Of a stretch of DNA of 64,000 nucleotides, positions 26,671 through 35,283 are shown piece after piece. Under the pieces are notes generated by a model. It made no database searches and was not told the DNA's origin. It saw only the letters and a list, made by a program, of their open reading frames with translations. Source of the stretch: Coprococcus ammoniilyticus (GTDB lineage Bacteria; Bacillota; Clostridia; Lachnospirales; Lachnospiraceae); NCBI RefSeq assembly GCF_025567345.1, contig NZ_JAOQJS010000005.1:62001-126000 (forward strand). The letters are read 5' to 3'. Within the stretch, counting starts at the first letter, position 1, and each line of letters begins with the position of its first letter. The translations under genes and the position numbers were made by a program.

Positions 26671-27852
26671 ATGGGTATCAGAGAACGTTTATCAGGAAAT
26701 GAAGCGGTGTCTTATGCGATCAAGCAGATCAACCCGGATGTCATGCCGGCATTCCCGATCACCCCTTCTACAGAGATTCCACAGTTTGTTTCTACATATA
26801 TTTCAAACGGTGAGATCGATACAGAGTTTATTCCGGTCGAGAGTGAGCACAGTGCTATGAGTGCTGCGATCGGTGCAAGTGCTGCCGGTTGTCGTGTCTT
26901 AACAGCAACCTCTTCCTGCGGTATGGCGCTGATGTGGGAGGAGCTCTATGTTGCAGCTTCCAATCGTCTGCCGATTGCACTGGCTCTTGTAAACAGAGCT
27001 TTATCCGGCCCGATCAATATCAACTGCGACCACTCAGACAGTATGGGTGCAAGAGATACCGGATGGATCCAGATCTATGCAGAGAATAATCAGGAAGCTT
27101 ATGATAATTTCGTACAGGCTTACCGGATCGCAGAACACAAGGATGTCCGTCTTCCGATCATGATCTGTCAGGATGGTTTCATCACCAGCCACGCAGTTGA
27201 GAATATCGAACTGTTAGAGGATGACAAGGTAAAAGCATTTGTCGGTGAATACAATCCGGAACAGTACCTGTTGAATCCAAAGATGCCTATGGCAGTCGGT
27301 CCATATGCAACTTCTCCATTCTATATGGAATCCAAAATGAATCAGAACGAAGGTATGAAGAATGCCAAGCAGGTGATCCTGGATGTTGCGAATGATTTCG
27401 CAAAGATCTCCGGCAGACAGTACGGCTTCTTTGAGGAATATAAATTAGAAGATGCTGATTATGCGATCGTTATGATCGGTTCCGCAGCAGGAACGACAAA
27501 AGAAGCAATCGATGCATTGCGCGCACAGGGCAAGAAGGTCGGCTTATTAAAGCTCCGTGTCTTCCGTCCATTCCCCGGTGAAGAAATTGCAAAGGCGCTG
27601 ACTCATACAAAAGCAGTTGCGATCTTAGACCGTTCCGAAGGCTTCCGTGCAGGCGGCGGTCCTTTATCCGCTGAGATCAAGGAGCACCTGTATGATATCG
27701 GAGCTTCTACAAAGGCTGTCAGCTATATCTACGGTCTTGGTGGCAGAGATTATACAACAGTGGAAGCAACCGATGTATTTAACCAGTTAGAGGAAATGAT
27801 CGAGCAGGGCAAGACCATTCCACAGTATCAGTATATTGGACTTAGAAAGTAA
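26671..27852 (+). CDS. 2-oxoacid:ferredoxin oxidoreductase, alpha subunit
   Basis: 393 residues. The N-terminal pyrimidine-binding half has FPITPSTEIPQF, the substrate/CoA-side signature of PorA/VorA subunits, and VESEHSAMSAAIGASAAGCR. A transketolase C-terminal-like domain follows (~250-390; MIGSAAGTTKEAIDALRAQG, VAILDRSEGFRAGG). It catalyses oxidative decarboxylation with the beta subunit. Por (pyruvate) and Vor (isovalerate-type) enzymes share these features, so substrate is not fixed by sequence; pyruvate is a reasonable default in an anaerobe. Confidence 0.9.
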   Translation: MGIRERLSGNEAVSYAIKQINPDVMPAFPITPSTEIPQFVSTYISNGEIDTEFIPVESEHSAMSAAIGASAAGCRVLTATSSCGMALMWEELYVAASNRLPIALALVNRALSGPININCDHSDSMGARDTGWIQIYAENNQEAYDNFVQAYRIAEHKDVRLPIMICQDGFITSHAVENIELLEDDKVKAFVGEYNPEQYLLNPKMPMAVGPYATSPFYMESKMNQNEGMKNAKQVILDVANDFAKISGRQYGFFEEYKLEDADYAIVMIGSAAGTTKEAIDALRAQGKKVGLLKLRVFRPFPGEEIAKALTHTKAVAILDRSEGFRAGGGPLSAEIKEHLYDIGASTKAVSYIYGLGGRDYTTVEATDVFNQLEEMIEQGKTIPQYQYIGLRK

Positions 27853-27866
27853 GGAGGTAAGACAAA

Positions 27867-28802
27867 ATGGCATATAATTTTAAAGAAGTAATGAACAAGC
27901 CTGAGCGTCTTGCTCCGGGTCATAGAATGTGTGCAGGCTGTGGCGGTACGATCGCAGTTCGTAATGTACTCCGTGCCCTTCATGAGGGTGACAAAGCAGT
28001 TATCGGTAACGCTACCGGATGTCTGGAGGTTTCCACCTTCATGTATCCATATACTGCTTATGAAGACAGTTACATTCATAATGCATTTGAAAATGCAGGT
28101 GCTACCCTTTCCGGTGTAGAGACTGCTTATCATGTATTAAAGAAAAAGGGTAAATTAGATGAAACATATAAATTCATAACATTTGGCGGTGACGGCGGTA
28201 CTTATGATATCGGTCTTCAGTCTTTATCCGGTGCTATGGAGCGTGGTCATGACATGGTATATGTCTGCTACGATAATGGTGCTTACATGAATACCGGCAT
28301 CCAGCGTTCTTCCGCTACTCCGATGTATGCAGATACAACAACCACTCCTGTCGGTTCCCAGTCAAACGGTAAGATGCAGAACCGTAAGGATCTGGCACAG
28401 GTTATGGCAGCTCATGATATCCCTTATGTCGGTCAGACTACTCTGCTTGGTAATATGCGTGATATCTATGAGAAATCCGAAAAAGCCATCTATACACCGG
28501 GTGCTGCTTTCTTAAATGTTATGGCTCCTTGTCCTCGTGGCTGGCGTTATCCTACCGAACAGATCATGGATATCTGTAAGCTGGCGGTTGAGACCTGCTA
28601 CTGGCCTTTATTTGAAGTCATCGAAGGCAAATGGATCTTAAGCTATTCTCCTAAGAAGAAGCTTCCGATCGAGGACTTCTTACGGACACAGGGACGTTTC
28701 AAGCATTTGTTCAAGCCCGAAAATGAGCATTTACTCGTTCAGTATCAGGAGGAAGTGGATCGCCGTTGGGAGGATCTGCTGTTCCGCTGTTCGAAGAACT
28801 AA
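27867..28802 (+). CDS. 2-oxoacid:ferredoxin oxidoreductase, beta (TPP) subunit
   Basis: 311 residues. TPP/Mg2+ site GGDGGTYDIGLQSLSGAMERG, GHRMCAGCGGTIAVRNVL at the N-terminus with the CxxC expected for the 4Fe-4S cluster, and CYDNGAYMNTGIQRSSATP as in PorB. It is the last gene of the operon, 14 bp after alpha, with AAGGAGG. A long terminator hairpin follows at 28815. A few duplicated Por-type loci per genome are common. Confidence 0.92.
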   Translation: MAYNFKEVMNKPERLAPGHRMCAGCGGTIAVRNVLRALHEGDKAVIGNATGCLEVSTFMYPYTAYEDSYIHNAFENAGATLSGVETAYHVLKKKGKLDETYKFITFGGDGGTYDIGLQSLSGAMERGHDMVYVCYDNGAYMNTGIQRSSATPMYADTTTTPVGSQSNGKMQNRKDLAQVMAAHDIPYVGQTTLLGNMRDIYEKSEKAIYTPGAAFLNVMAPCPRGWRYPTEQIMDICKLAVETCYWPLFEVIEGKWILSYSPKKKLPIEDFLRTQGRFKHLFKPENEHLLVQYQEEVDRRWEDLLFRCSKN

Positions 28803-28814
28803 TCACACATACGA

Positions 28815-28865
28815 AAATAAATCAGTCCTTGGGGTTATACTATACCCCAAGGGCTGATTTATTTT
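28815..28865 (+). terminator. Terminator of the oxidoreductase operon
   Basis: About 21-bp stem (AAATAAATCAG...CTGATTTATTT outer, CTTGGGGT/ATACCCCAAG inner), one mismatch, small loop, T-rich 3' side. Confidence 0.9.
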
Positions 28866-28876
28866 CTGCCTGTCTC

Positions 28877-28959
28877 ACTATTCCATACCTATGAAAAGTT
28901 CGTCGCATATAGCGACTCACTAAGAACCGACGCTCCCAAAGGCTTGCTTTATGAATAGT
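28877..28959. repeat. Structured intergenic repeat, copy 2
   Basis: Outer stem ACTATTC (28877-28883) / GAATAGT (28953-28959), an inner GTCGC-ATATA-GCGAC hairpin (28902-28916) and the block AACCGACGCTCC...GCTTGCTTTAT (28925-28952). This block and the hairpin-then-block order match copy 1 (13087-13140), although the outer stems differ in sequence, which points to conserved RNA shape. Confidence 0.65.
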
Positions 28960-28991
28960 AAAACACACCATAGCGGGGATTCTGTTTTTTA

Positions 28992-29072
28992 TTAGTCGAT
29001 AACTTCTTCAGCTCCACAGCTACAAACTCTCTTGTGTAAAGTAATAGTACCAACAACCCACTTTTTCTGCAT
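28992..29072 (-). CDS. Possible 26-residue peptide with a CxC motif, coupled to pnuC
   Basis: ATG at 29072 is one base after the pnuC stop (TAA-A-ATG). The frame encodes 26 residues: basic start (MQKKW), then HKRVCSCGAEEVID. It has no ribosome site of its own, so translation would depend on coupling. In the same frame the coding appearance extends upstream into the end of pnuC with another Cys. No family recognised; it may be the remnant of a small zinc-ribbon gene. Confidence 0.3.
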   Translation of the reverse strand: MQKKWVVGTITLHKRVCSCGAEEVID

Positions 29073-29073
29073 T

Positions 29074-29754
29074 TTACAGCTGTATACGTTCCCGCCTTTT
29101 CCAACTGATATAGCCATACATATCATTGATAAAGAAGATACCGAAATTCACAACGACCGGGATATAGGCAGGATTCTTCATGGATGCCAGCACCCATAAA
29201 ATGATCAGCACGATATCATTTGCCGCATACCATACTGCATAATACGAGGAACGGAGCATCGTAAGTGCCGCTGCCAGAAAACTGGTTATGATCGATATGG
29301 TGCTGAATATAATATTCGGGGTATCGAATACAACTAAAATATAATAAAATACTGCCGTTACGATCACGCCGGATATAATAAGCCCTATGATGTGCTTCCG
29401 GTTCAGCTTCTGGATCTTTACGACATTTCCGTTTCCGCCGGACGGATTTCTGAGCCATGTGATCATAGACCAGATCGCCATAGGCATTGTCATGCCAAGA
29501 TATGTAATCATCTCGCCCCAGTAATGGAACCGGTAGGAAATGATCCCATAAAGGATGCTGAATATCACCATCAGGATCTGTGCCCATACATTTCCCTTTG
29601 CTGCAAAGATCAGCGAAGTTACACCCACTAATGCAGCTACCAGAGTCAGCAGATCAAAATCTGTTGTCAGCAGGTTCGATATGCATACGATACAAATAGA
29701 TCCTAACCAGATGATCCACTCCTTCTTTGTTAATTCTTTTATTGGATTGTTCAT
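29074..29754 (-). CDS. pnuC: PnuC-type nicotinamide riboside transporter
   Basis: 226 residues with about seven membrane helices. Family features include NVWAQILMVIFSILYGIISYRFHYWGEM and SYYAVWYAANDIVLIILWVLA, with the Trp/Asn/Gln-rich ligand face of PnuC, and a basic C-terminus (WKRRE). PnuC facilitates uptake of nicotinamide riboside for NAD synthesis. No nadR-type kinase or NAD riboswitch was seen here, so the vitamin form transported is inferred from the family. Confidence 0.85.
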   Translation of the reverse strand: MNNPIKELTKKEWIIWLGSICIVCISNLLTTDFDLLTLVAALVGVTSLIFAAKGNVWAQILMVIFSILYGIISYRFHYWGEMITYLGMTMPMAIWSMITWLRNPSGGNGNVVKIQKLNRKHIIGLIISGVIVTAVFYYILVVFDTPNIIFSTISIITSFLAAALTMLRSSYYAVWYAANDIVLIILWVLASMKNPAYIPVVVNFGIFFINDMYGYISWKRRERIQL

Positions 29755-29818
29755 GTTTTCTTTCTCCTGTGCCGCTATTCTAATATATAATCATGATTTC
29801 CGCAAGAAGCCGAAAAAA

Positions 29819-29879
29819 ATACCCCATGGCGATCATCGGTTCTCAAAATTCTGAGTACCGATGATCTGTCATGAGGTAT
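29819..29879 (-). terminator. Terminator of the cold-shock gene
   Basis: Long imperfect stem with GATCATCGGT / ACCGATGATC core and ATACCCCATG / CATGAGGTAT outer arms just past the stop; the minus strand continues TTTTTTTCGG. Confidence 0.85.
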
Positions 29880-29896
29880 CTTCATTATGTATCAGC

Positions 29897-30097
29897 TTAC
29901 AGCTTTGTTACATTTGCAGCCTGAGGTCCTTTTTCTCCCTCAATTACTTCGAACTCAACTTTATCGCCTTCCTCCAATACTTTGAAACCAGACATATTTA
30001 AAGCTGAGAAATGTACAAAAATGTCATCACCATTCTCATCGCTGATAAATCCATATCCCTTTTTTGCATTAAACCATTTTACTGTACCTGTTTTCAT
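29897..30097 (-). CDS. Cold-shock protein (CspA family)
   Basis: 66 residues forming one cold-shock domain: GTVKWFNAKKGYGFI (RNP1 KGYGFI) and DIFVHFSAL (RNP2 VHF), then GPQAANVTKL. These small OB-fold proteins bind single-stranded nucleic acids and act as RNA chaperones in the cytoplasm. GGAGGAAATTCAA precedes the ATG. The short upstream region follows the terminator of the acetyltransferase gene, so it has its own promoter. Confidence 0.95.
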   Translation of the reverse strand: MKTGTVKWFNAKKGYGFISDENGDDIFVHFSALNMSGFKVLEEGDKVEFEVIEGEKGPQAANVTKL

Positions 30098-30133
30098 TTG
30101 AATTTCCTCCTAAAACTTAATACCTGGAAAACT

Positions 30134-30168
30134 AAAGAGGCACAGAGCTTCTCGCTCTGTGCCTCTTT
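30134..30168 (-). terminator. Terminator of the Pat-like acetyltransferase gene
   Basis: Perfect 15-bp arms AAAGAGGCACAGAGC / GCTCTGTGCCTCTTT with a 5-nt loop. Confidence 0.88.
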
Positions 30169-30232
30169 GCACTTCTCCTGTATTATATTGCTTGGATTAT
30201 CTTTTTGCAAGTGTTTTTTATAAATTTCTTTT

Positions 30233-30781
30233 TCATTGACCAAATCTTACATCCGGCATATCCTTCTCGTGCTCGCCGATCATCTTCTCCATCCAGATCA
30301 TATCGTACCATTCACCAAACTTATAGCCGCTGTTATGAAAACGCCCAACCAGCGTAAAGCCCATTTTTTTATGGAATCTGTAACTGTCATCCGTCAGATG
30401 TCCGCTCTCTGCTGCCGGACTTGCGATACAGGCATTCATGTTCAGGATTCCCATTTCCTTCAGTAGTTTTTCCAGATTCTCATATAGGGCTTTGCCAAGC
30501 CCCAGCTGCCTGCAGTCTTTTCGGATATATATCGTTGTTTCCACTGACCAGTCATATGCCTTTCTGTCTTTGAAACCTGCTGCATATGCATAGCCTGCGA
30601 TTTTCCCATCCACGACTGCCTTTATGTATGGATACTTTGCTGAGATCTGCTCGATCCTGTTCCTGAATTCATCTACAGACGGTACTTCATATTCAAATGA
30701 TATTGCTGTTTCTTCTACATAGGGTGCATAGATTGCGAGAAGCTCCTCCGCATCCGCTATACTTACTTTTTCTATCTTCAT
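30233..30781 (-). CDS. GNAT acetyltransferase, phosphinothricin/methionine sulfoximine type
   Basis: 182 residues. EETAISFEYEVPSVDEFRNRI and GYAYAAGFKDRKAYDWSVETTIYI are hallmarks of the Pat/MddA group; the acetyl-CoA pyrophosphate loop is CRQLGLGKALYE and the C-terminal part has FHKKMGFTLVGRFHNSGYKFGEWYDMIWMEK. Family members N-acetylate methionine sulfone/sulfoximine or phosphinothricin. A short C-terminal tail follows. Ribosome site AAGGAGAAG. A single gene between two terminators. Confidence 0.85.
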   Translation of the reverse strand: MKIEKVSIADAEELLAIYAPYVEETAISFEYEVPSVDEFRNRIEQISAKYPYIKAVVDGKIAGYAYAAGFKDRKAYDWSVETTIYIRKDCRQLGLGKALYENLEKLLKEMGILNMNACIASPAAESGHLTDDSYRFHKKMGFTLVGRFHNSGYKFGEWYDMIWMEKMIGEHEKDMPDVRFGQ

Positions 30782-30800
30782 GTCTTCTCCTTATGCCTAC

Positions 30801-30840
30801 AAAAAATGCTGAACCGCACAAGTACGATCCAGCATTTTTT
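30801..30840 (-). terminator. Terminator of the branching enzyme gene
   Basis: AAAAAATGCTG / CAGCATTTTTT arms immediately past the stop, ending in a T-run on the minus strand. Confidence 0.85.
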
Positions 30841-30841
30841 A

Positions 30842-33313
30842 TTATTTCTTAGTAGTCTTCTTTGAAACTGCCGCTTTTGTCTGTGCAGGCTTTGTCTTAC
30901 TTACTGTTTCTTTTGTCTTTGTCGCAGCCGTCTTCTTCTCCGGCTCCTTTTTTACAACTTCCGTCGTCTCTACATCCTTCTTTTCCGTTGCAGTTTTCTT
31001 CGCAGCCGTTTTCTTCTCAGCCGCGCGTTTTGCTGCTGCCGCTTTCTTTTCTGCCTCTTTCTTCTTCAGAATATCCTCCGGTGTTACATCGGTGTAATCA
31101 TATTCCAGAACAACAGTAGAAAGTGGCGGTACTGTTACACTGATCGAATAAGGCATGCGTTCTGTCTTCTTATCGATAGCCTTGATCTTACCACTGTTTA
31201 ATCTTCCTGCTCCGCCAAACTGTACGTCGTCGGAATTCAGGACTTCTTTATATGTTGTGAAGCAAGGTGCTCCAACTTCATAATTATCATATTCAACCGG
31301 CACGAAATTGCAGATAAATAACAACTGCTTACTCGGTGTAGAACCTCGACGGATAAATGAAACCACACCCTTATCCGGATGATCACAGTCGATCCACTCA
31401 AAGCCCATCACATCGCTGTCATTTGCATATAACGCATCATTCGCATTGTACAGATTATTTAACGCTTTTACCCAACGCTGTACCCCCTGATTCAACGGAT
31501 TGTCAAGGACAAACCAGTCAAGACTTCTTGCCTCGCTCCACTCGCGCGGCTGTGCAAATTCCTGACCCATGAATAACAGCTTTTTGCCCGGATGGCCATA
31601 CATATAACCATATGCCAGACGAAGATTTGCAAATTTCTGAGGTTCGCTTCCCGGCATCTTATTGATCATTGAACATTTCAGATGTACGACCTCATCATGT
31701 GAAATGACAAGAACATAATTCTCTGCATATGTATAGGATAAGCTGAAGGTCAGCTTGTTATGGTTAAAGCTTCTGAAATATGGATCCATCTTCATATACT
31801 CGAGGAAGTCATTCATCCATCCCATATTCCATTTGAACAGGAAGCCAAGTCCGTTCATGGATGCCGGAGCAGTCACACCGGCCCATGCAGTTGATTCCTC
31901 TGCGATCAGGAATGCTCCCGGATTCTTTTCTTCCATAACTGCATTAATATTCTGCAGCAGCTTAATTGCATCCAGGTTCTCATTGCCGCCATTTTCATTT
32001 GGAAGCCACTGTCCATCCTGCTTACCATAGTCCAAATATAACATGGATGCAACAGCATCTACCCGTAACGCATCGATATGGAACTTCTCTACCCAGAAAA
32101 GTGCATTTGCGATCAGGAAGTTTGCAACCTCTGCTCTGCCATAATCAAAAATATAAGTACCCCAATCCGGATGCTCGCCCCTTCTTGGATCCGGATGCTC
32201 ATAGAGCGGCATACCATCAAATCTGCCAAGTCCGTGTGCATCCTTCGGGAAATGTGCAGGTACCCAGTCTAAGATGATACCGATTCCCTTACTATGTAAA
32301 TAGTCAATAAAATACATGAAATCTTCCGGCGATCCGTATCTGGATGTCGGTGCATAATAATTCGTTACCTGATAGCCCCAGGAACCATCAAACGGATACT
32401 CTGCGATACCCATGATCTCCACATGTGTATAGCCCATATCCTTTACATAATCCGCAACCATCGGAGCTAACTCTCTATAACTGAAGAAGCCGCTGTCATC
32501 GTCTTCAACTTTCTTTCTCCATGAACCGAGATGCATCTCATAGATGGTCATCGGCATCTTCATGCGATCTGTTCTGCTGTAGGTTTTTCTCTTATTTACC
32601 CATGCAGTATCCTTCCACTTGTAGGTCGTCAGATCTGCAACAACCGAACCATTGTCCGGACGCATCTGTGCCTGATTTCCGTATGGATCACTCTTATATA
32701 AGATCTCATCATAACGGGTCAAAATCTGGTATTTGTATACTGCGCCGGAAAGCACATTTGGAATAAACAGCTCATAGATTCCACCGTTTGGTCGAAGCTG
32801 CATCGGATGTAAATTACCATCCCACATATTGAAATCACCGACAACGCTGACTCTCCGCGCGTCCGGAGCCCATACTGCAAAATAGGTTCCCTTTACGCCA
32901 TCGATCGTCATCGGATGTGCCCCAAATTTATTATAGATCTCGTAGTGCTTGCCTTCTGCAAATAAATAAGAATCAAAATCTGAAATCTGGCTGTCAAATG
33001 CATATGGATCTGCTGTCGTAACAGTCGTTCCATCCTCATAAGTTGTCACCAGATTGTATTTTGTTCCGCTAAATTCCTTCTTAGGGAAAAAGATCGCATA
33101 AAATCCCTCATCCGTTACCTTCTCCATCGTATGAACTTTTTTACCTGTTCTGGATGTAACCTTCACTTCCACCGCATGTGGACGATAGGCTGTGATGATC
33201 TGTCCTTCCCCATATTCATGAATACCCAGCAGATGCTTTGGTGCATTCAGTTTACCTGCGATCAGTTCATCATACAGTACCCAGTTGATCCAATCGTTGA
33301 TTCTCTTGTTCAT
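30842..33313 (-). CDS. glgB: 1,4-alpha-glucan branching enzyme with a basic Lys/Ala-rich tail
   Basis: 823 residues. CBM48 domain (~120-215), GH13 catalytic barrel (~240-640) with nucleophile in DALRVDAVASMLYLDY, acid in LIAEESTAW and stabiliser in VISHDEVVH, then a beta C-domain. It makes alpha-1,6 branches in glycogen. The usual length is about 640-730; here the last ~75 residues are a Lys/Ala/Glu/Thr-rich, histone H1-like tail (EKKTAAKKTATEKK...KTTKK). AGGAGGG precedes the ATG. No other glycogen gene is adjacent. Confidence 0.92.
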   Translation of the reverse strand: MNKRINDWINWVLYDELIAGKLNAPKHLLGIHEYGEGQIITAYRPHAVEVKVTSRTGKKVHTMEKVTDEGFYAIFFPKKEFSGTKYNLVTTYEDGTTVTTADPYAFDSQISDFDSYLFAEGKHYEIYNKFGAHPMTIDGVKGTYFAVWAPDARRVSVVGDFNMWDGNLHPMQLRPNGGIYELFIPNVLSGAVYKYQILTRYDEILYKSDPYGNQAQMRPDNGSVVADLTTYKWKDTAWVNKRKTYSRTDRMKMPMTIYEMHLGSWRKKVEDDDSGFFSYRELAPMVADYVKDMGYTHVEIMGIAEYPFDGSWGYQVTNYYAPTSRYGSPEDFMYFIDYLHSKGIGIILDWVPAHFPKDAHGLGRFDGMPLYEHPDPRRGEHPDWGTYIFDYGRAEVANFLIANALFWVEKFHIDALRVDAVASMLYLDYGKQDGQWLPNENGGNENLDAIKLLQNINAVMEEKNPGAFLIAEESTAWAGVTAPASMNGLGFLFKWNMGWMNDFLEYMKMDPYFRSFNHNKLTFSLSYTYAENYVLVISHDEVVHLKCSMINKMPGSEPQKFANLRLAYGYMYGHPGKKLLFMGQEFAQPREWSEARSLDWFVLDNPLNQGVQRWVKALNNLYNANDALYANDSDVMGFEWIDCDHPDKGVVSFIRRGSTPSKQLLFICNFVPVEYDNYEVGAPCFTTYKEVLNSDDVQFGGAGRLNSGKIKAIDKKTERMPYSISVTVPPLSTVVLEYDYTDVTPEDILKKKEAEKKAAAAKRAAEKKTAAKKTATEKKDVETTEVVKKEPEKKTAATKTKETVSKTKPAQTKAAVSKKTTKK

Positions 33314-33331
33314 ATAACCCTCCTGAATATA

Positions 33332-34015
33332 TTAGAATTTGTGTGGCTGTGTCTTTCGCCAGCTTATCAGTCGTACTATGATCGTAATAACAAGTCCGGC
33401 AAGTATCACTCCTGTATAGATCAGGAACATCCGAAGTCCCAGATTATCCGGGATCAGCGCGATCAGTCTGTCATCCCCTGAGAAAAATACATCATACCTG
33501 CCTTTAAATACCATCTCACGAACGCCATAGAAAATGCCGCTTCCGGATACCGCGAGCAGGATCAGTGATACTATTCCGATCACACTTGCTGCAACGCCGC
33601 CCCATACGACACACTCATACATTCGTCTTTTCTTTACTGCCAGAAATCCTATGATAAGCAGGATCACCGACAGGAACATCATTCGTTTCGCCTCATCCTT
33701 CACCTTCTTCAACTGTCTAAGCTGCGTCAGGTTATAGTCGCAAAGCTTCACATTTCCCTTATCAAAATCAACATTATTTCCGGTTTCCTTCAGTCCATCC
33801 GCAATGATGCTGTACTCCAGCCACGCCTCGAACTCCGTCAGAGCAGTTTCCGAACCATCTGCTCCATCTGTCTCAAATGTTCGTCCGGTCATCTCTGATG
33901 TGTACTCTGCCTCACTGATATTCACTCCCTGGAATGAGATAAACACCGCAGACGACACGATCAGCATTACAACTGCGATCGCAAGGATCACCTGAAAAAA
34001 TCTATATTTAAACAT
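33332..34015 (-). CDS. DUF1461 / TIGR01906-type integral membrane protein
   Basis: 227 residues: an N-terminal helix (~8-28), an extracytoplasmic loop to ~105 containing YNLTQLRQLKKVKDEAK, and three further helices, with VFFSGDDRLIALIPDNLGLRMF before the last one. The layout and the late LI-LIP motif fit the DUF1461 family found in Firmicutes; its role is unknown. It lies 18 bp upstream of glgB and probably shares its transcript. Confidence 0.65.
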   Translation of the reverse strand: MFKYRFFQVILAIAVVMLIVSSAVFISFQGVNISEAEYTSEMTGRTFETDGADGSETALTEFEAWLEYSIIADGLKETGNNVDFDKGNVKLCDYNLTQLRQLKKVKDEAKRMMFLSVILLIIGFLAVKKRRMYECVVWGGVAASVIGIVSLILLAVSGSGIFYGVREMVFKGRYDVFFSGDDRLIALIPDNLGLRMFLIYTGVILAGLVITIIVRLISWRKTQPHKF

Positions 34016-34233
34016 GATTATCTATCCTGATTTCTATTCTAAAGTCTTATTTGACACATCAAATAAATTATATCGTTCTTATTACGCATATTAATTATTT
34101 TACCATTTTAATTGACTTGTGTAAAGAAAACATACTGCTTTCTTCATTATATATTTCTGCCACATACTGTCTTAGCTCTTAAATTATATTTTGTTAAACA
34201 TATTACTTTAATCCGTAAAGACTTGGCAGATAA

Positions 34234-34301
34234 GATAATTGCAGCATGCTAATATTTTAAATGTTCCGATACAAAACATTTAACTGCATGCTGTAATTAT
34301 C
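34234..34301 (-). terminator. Terminator of the second acetyltransferase gene
   Basis: GATAATTGCAGCATGC / GCATGCTGTAATTATC outer arms and an inner AAATGTT/AACATTT stem directly at the stop codon. The rest of the 34016-34300 gap is AT-rich with no recognisable gene. Confidence 0.75.
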
Positions 34302-34804
34302 TAATGTAGCGTTCTCAGGTCAAAGTAATATGGGCAGATGTCCTCATAGTGTCCATCCTTCATGCGAAAACCACCCGGAATCGTTCCAAGCTGCGTAAAT
34401 CCAAGCCTCTCATAGAGGTGTCTTGCATGCACATTTGTAGCCACCACCGCATTAAACTGCAGCACCAGATAATCATACGCCTTTGCCTGTACCAGACAGT
34501 CAGACACCAACTTCTCTCCGATATGAAATCCTCTTACATCCGCATCTACCGCATAGCTGGCATTGCAGATATGACCGCAGCGTCCGACATTATTTGGATG
34601 CAGGATATAAAGTCCGAGCACCTTTCCTGTGTCTGTATCCTCTGCCACCGCAGTATAGGTCTGGCCTGCAAAGAATCCCCTGCCTGTCTCCTCTGTCAGG
34701 TCATCCTCCTGTGGAAAAGCAACTCCATCATCTACCACACGGTTCCAGATGCGGTTCATCTCCTGTATATCTGAATCTTTATATTCTCTGATCTGTATAT
34801 TCAT
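34301..34804 (-). CDS. GNAT-family N-acetyltransferase
   Basis: 167 residues. Full GNAT fold: N-terminal IQIREYKDSDIQEMNRIWNRVV, central YILHPNNVGRCGHICNASYAV strands, acetyl-CoA loop RGFHIGEKLVSDCL and C-terminal HARHLYERLGFTQLGTIPGGF. It differs from the Pat-type neighbour. The HPNNVGRCGHICNA part is common in a Firmicutes subgroup of unknown substrate. AAGGACG precedes the ATG. Confidence 0.85.
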   Translation of the reverse strand: MNIQIREYKDSDIQEMNRIWNRVVDDGVAFPQEDDLTEETGRGFFAGQTYTAVAEDTDTGKVLGLYILHPNNVGRCGHICNASYAVDADVRGFHIGEKLVSDCLVQAKAYDYLVLQFNAVVATNVHARHLYERLGFTQLGTIPGGFRMKDGHYEDICPYYFDLRTLH

Positions 34805-34998
34805 CTTTCGTCCTTCTTTCTTATTTTATGCATCATTATAAGCCCGTATCAAACAGGCTTCAAGAATATAAATATAGACAATCCACAAAAATCATCTTAA
34901 AATGCATATAATGAAAATCTGCTTGACTGGAAACTGCGAAGGAACGAACTTCTTCTCTGTGAAAGCAGTCTGTACGGATGAAAGGAGTACAACCACAT

Positions 34999-35283
34999 AT
35001 GTTATTTGAACTGATAAAAGATCATTTATTCTTAAGTACATATATCCTGATCAATCTGATCGTATTTTTCCTGTATGGCATCGACAAATGGAAAGCCATC
35101 CACCACAAGTGGCGCATCCCGGAAGCCCACCTGATCCTCGCCGGAGTGTTCGGAATCTTTGGTGCGATTCTTGGTATGCTGTTATTCCGACATAAAATCA
35201 GGAAGCCCAAATTCTACATTGGGCTTCCTGCAATCTTCATTCTTGAACTTATGTGTGTGATCTTATACTTGAAATATTTTTAA
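34999..35283 (+). CDS. DUF1294 membrane protein
   Basis: 94 residues with three hydrophobic segments. The DUF1294 signature is clear: NLIVFFLYGIDKWKA, then WRIPEAHLILAGVFGIFGAILGMLLFRHK, then KPKFYIGLP. Function unknown. The start at 34999 is preferred, because AAAGGAG (34980-34986) is well placed for it but lies after the upstream ATG at 34978. It abuts the convergent amidase gene with no gap. Confidence 0.88.
   Translation: MLFELIKDHLFLSTYILINLIVFFLYGIDKWKAIHHKWRIPEAHLILAGVFGIFGAILGMLLFRHKIRKPKFYIGLPAIFILELMCVILYLKYF
35201..35228 (-). terminator. Hairpin inside the DUF1294 gene, possible terminator for the opposite operon
   Basis: Perfect 10-bp arms GGAAGCCCAA (35201-35210) and TTGGGCTTCC (35219-35228), 8-nt loop, followed on the minus strand by TGATTTTATG. 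It lies 55 bp past the stop of the convergent amidase gene, where no other terminator can fit. Confidence 0.4.

Noticed and set aside
30842..31085. Frameshift or fusion with a separate histone-like gene at the end of glgB
   Set aside because: The frame is continuous, there is no internal start signal, and a terminator follows the stop directly.
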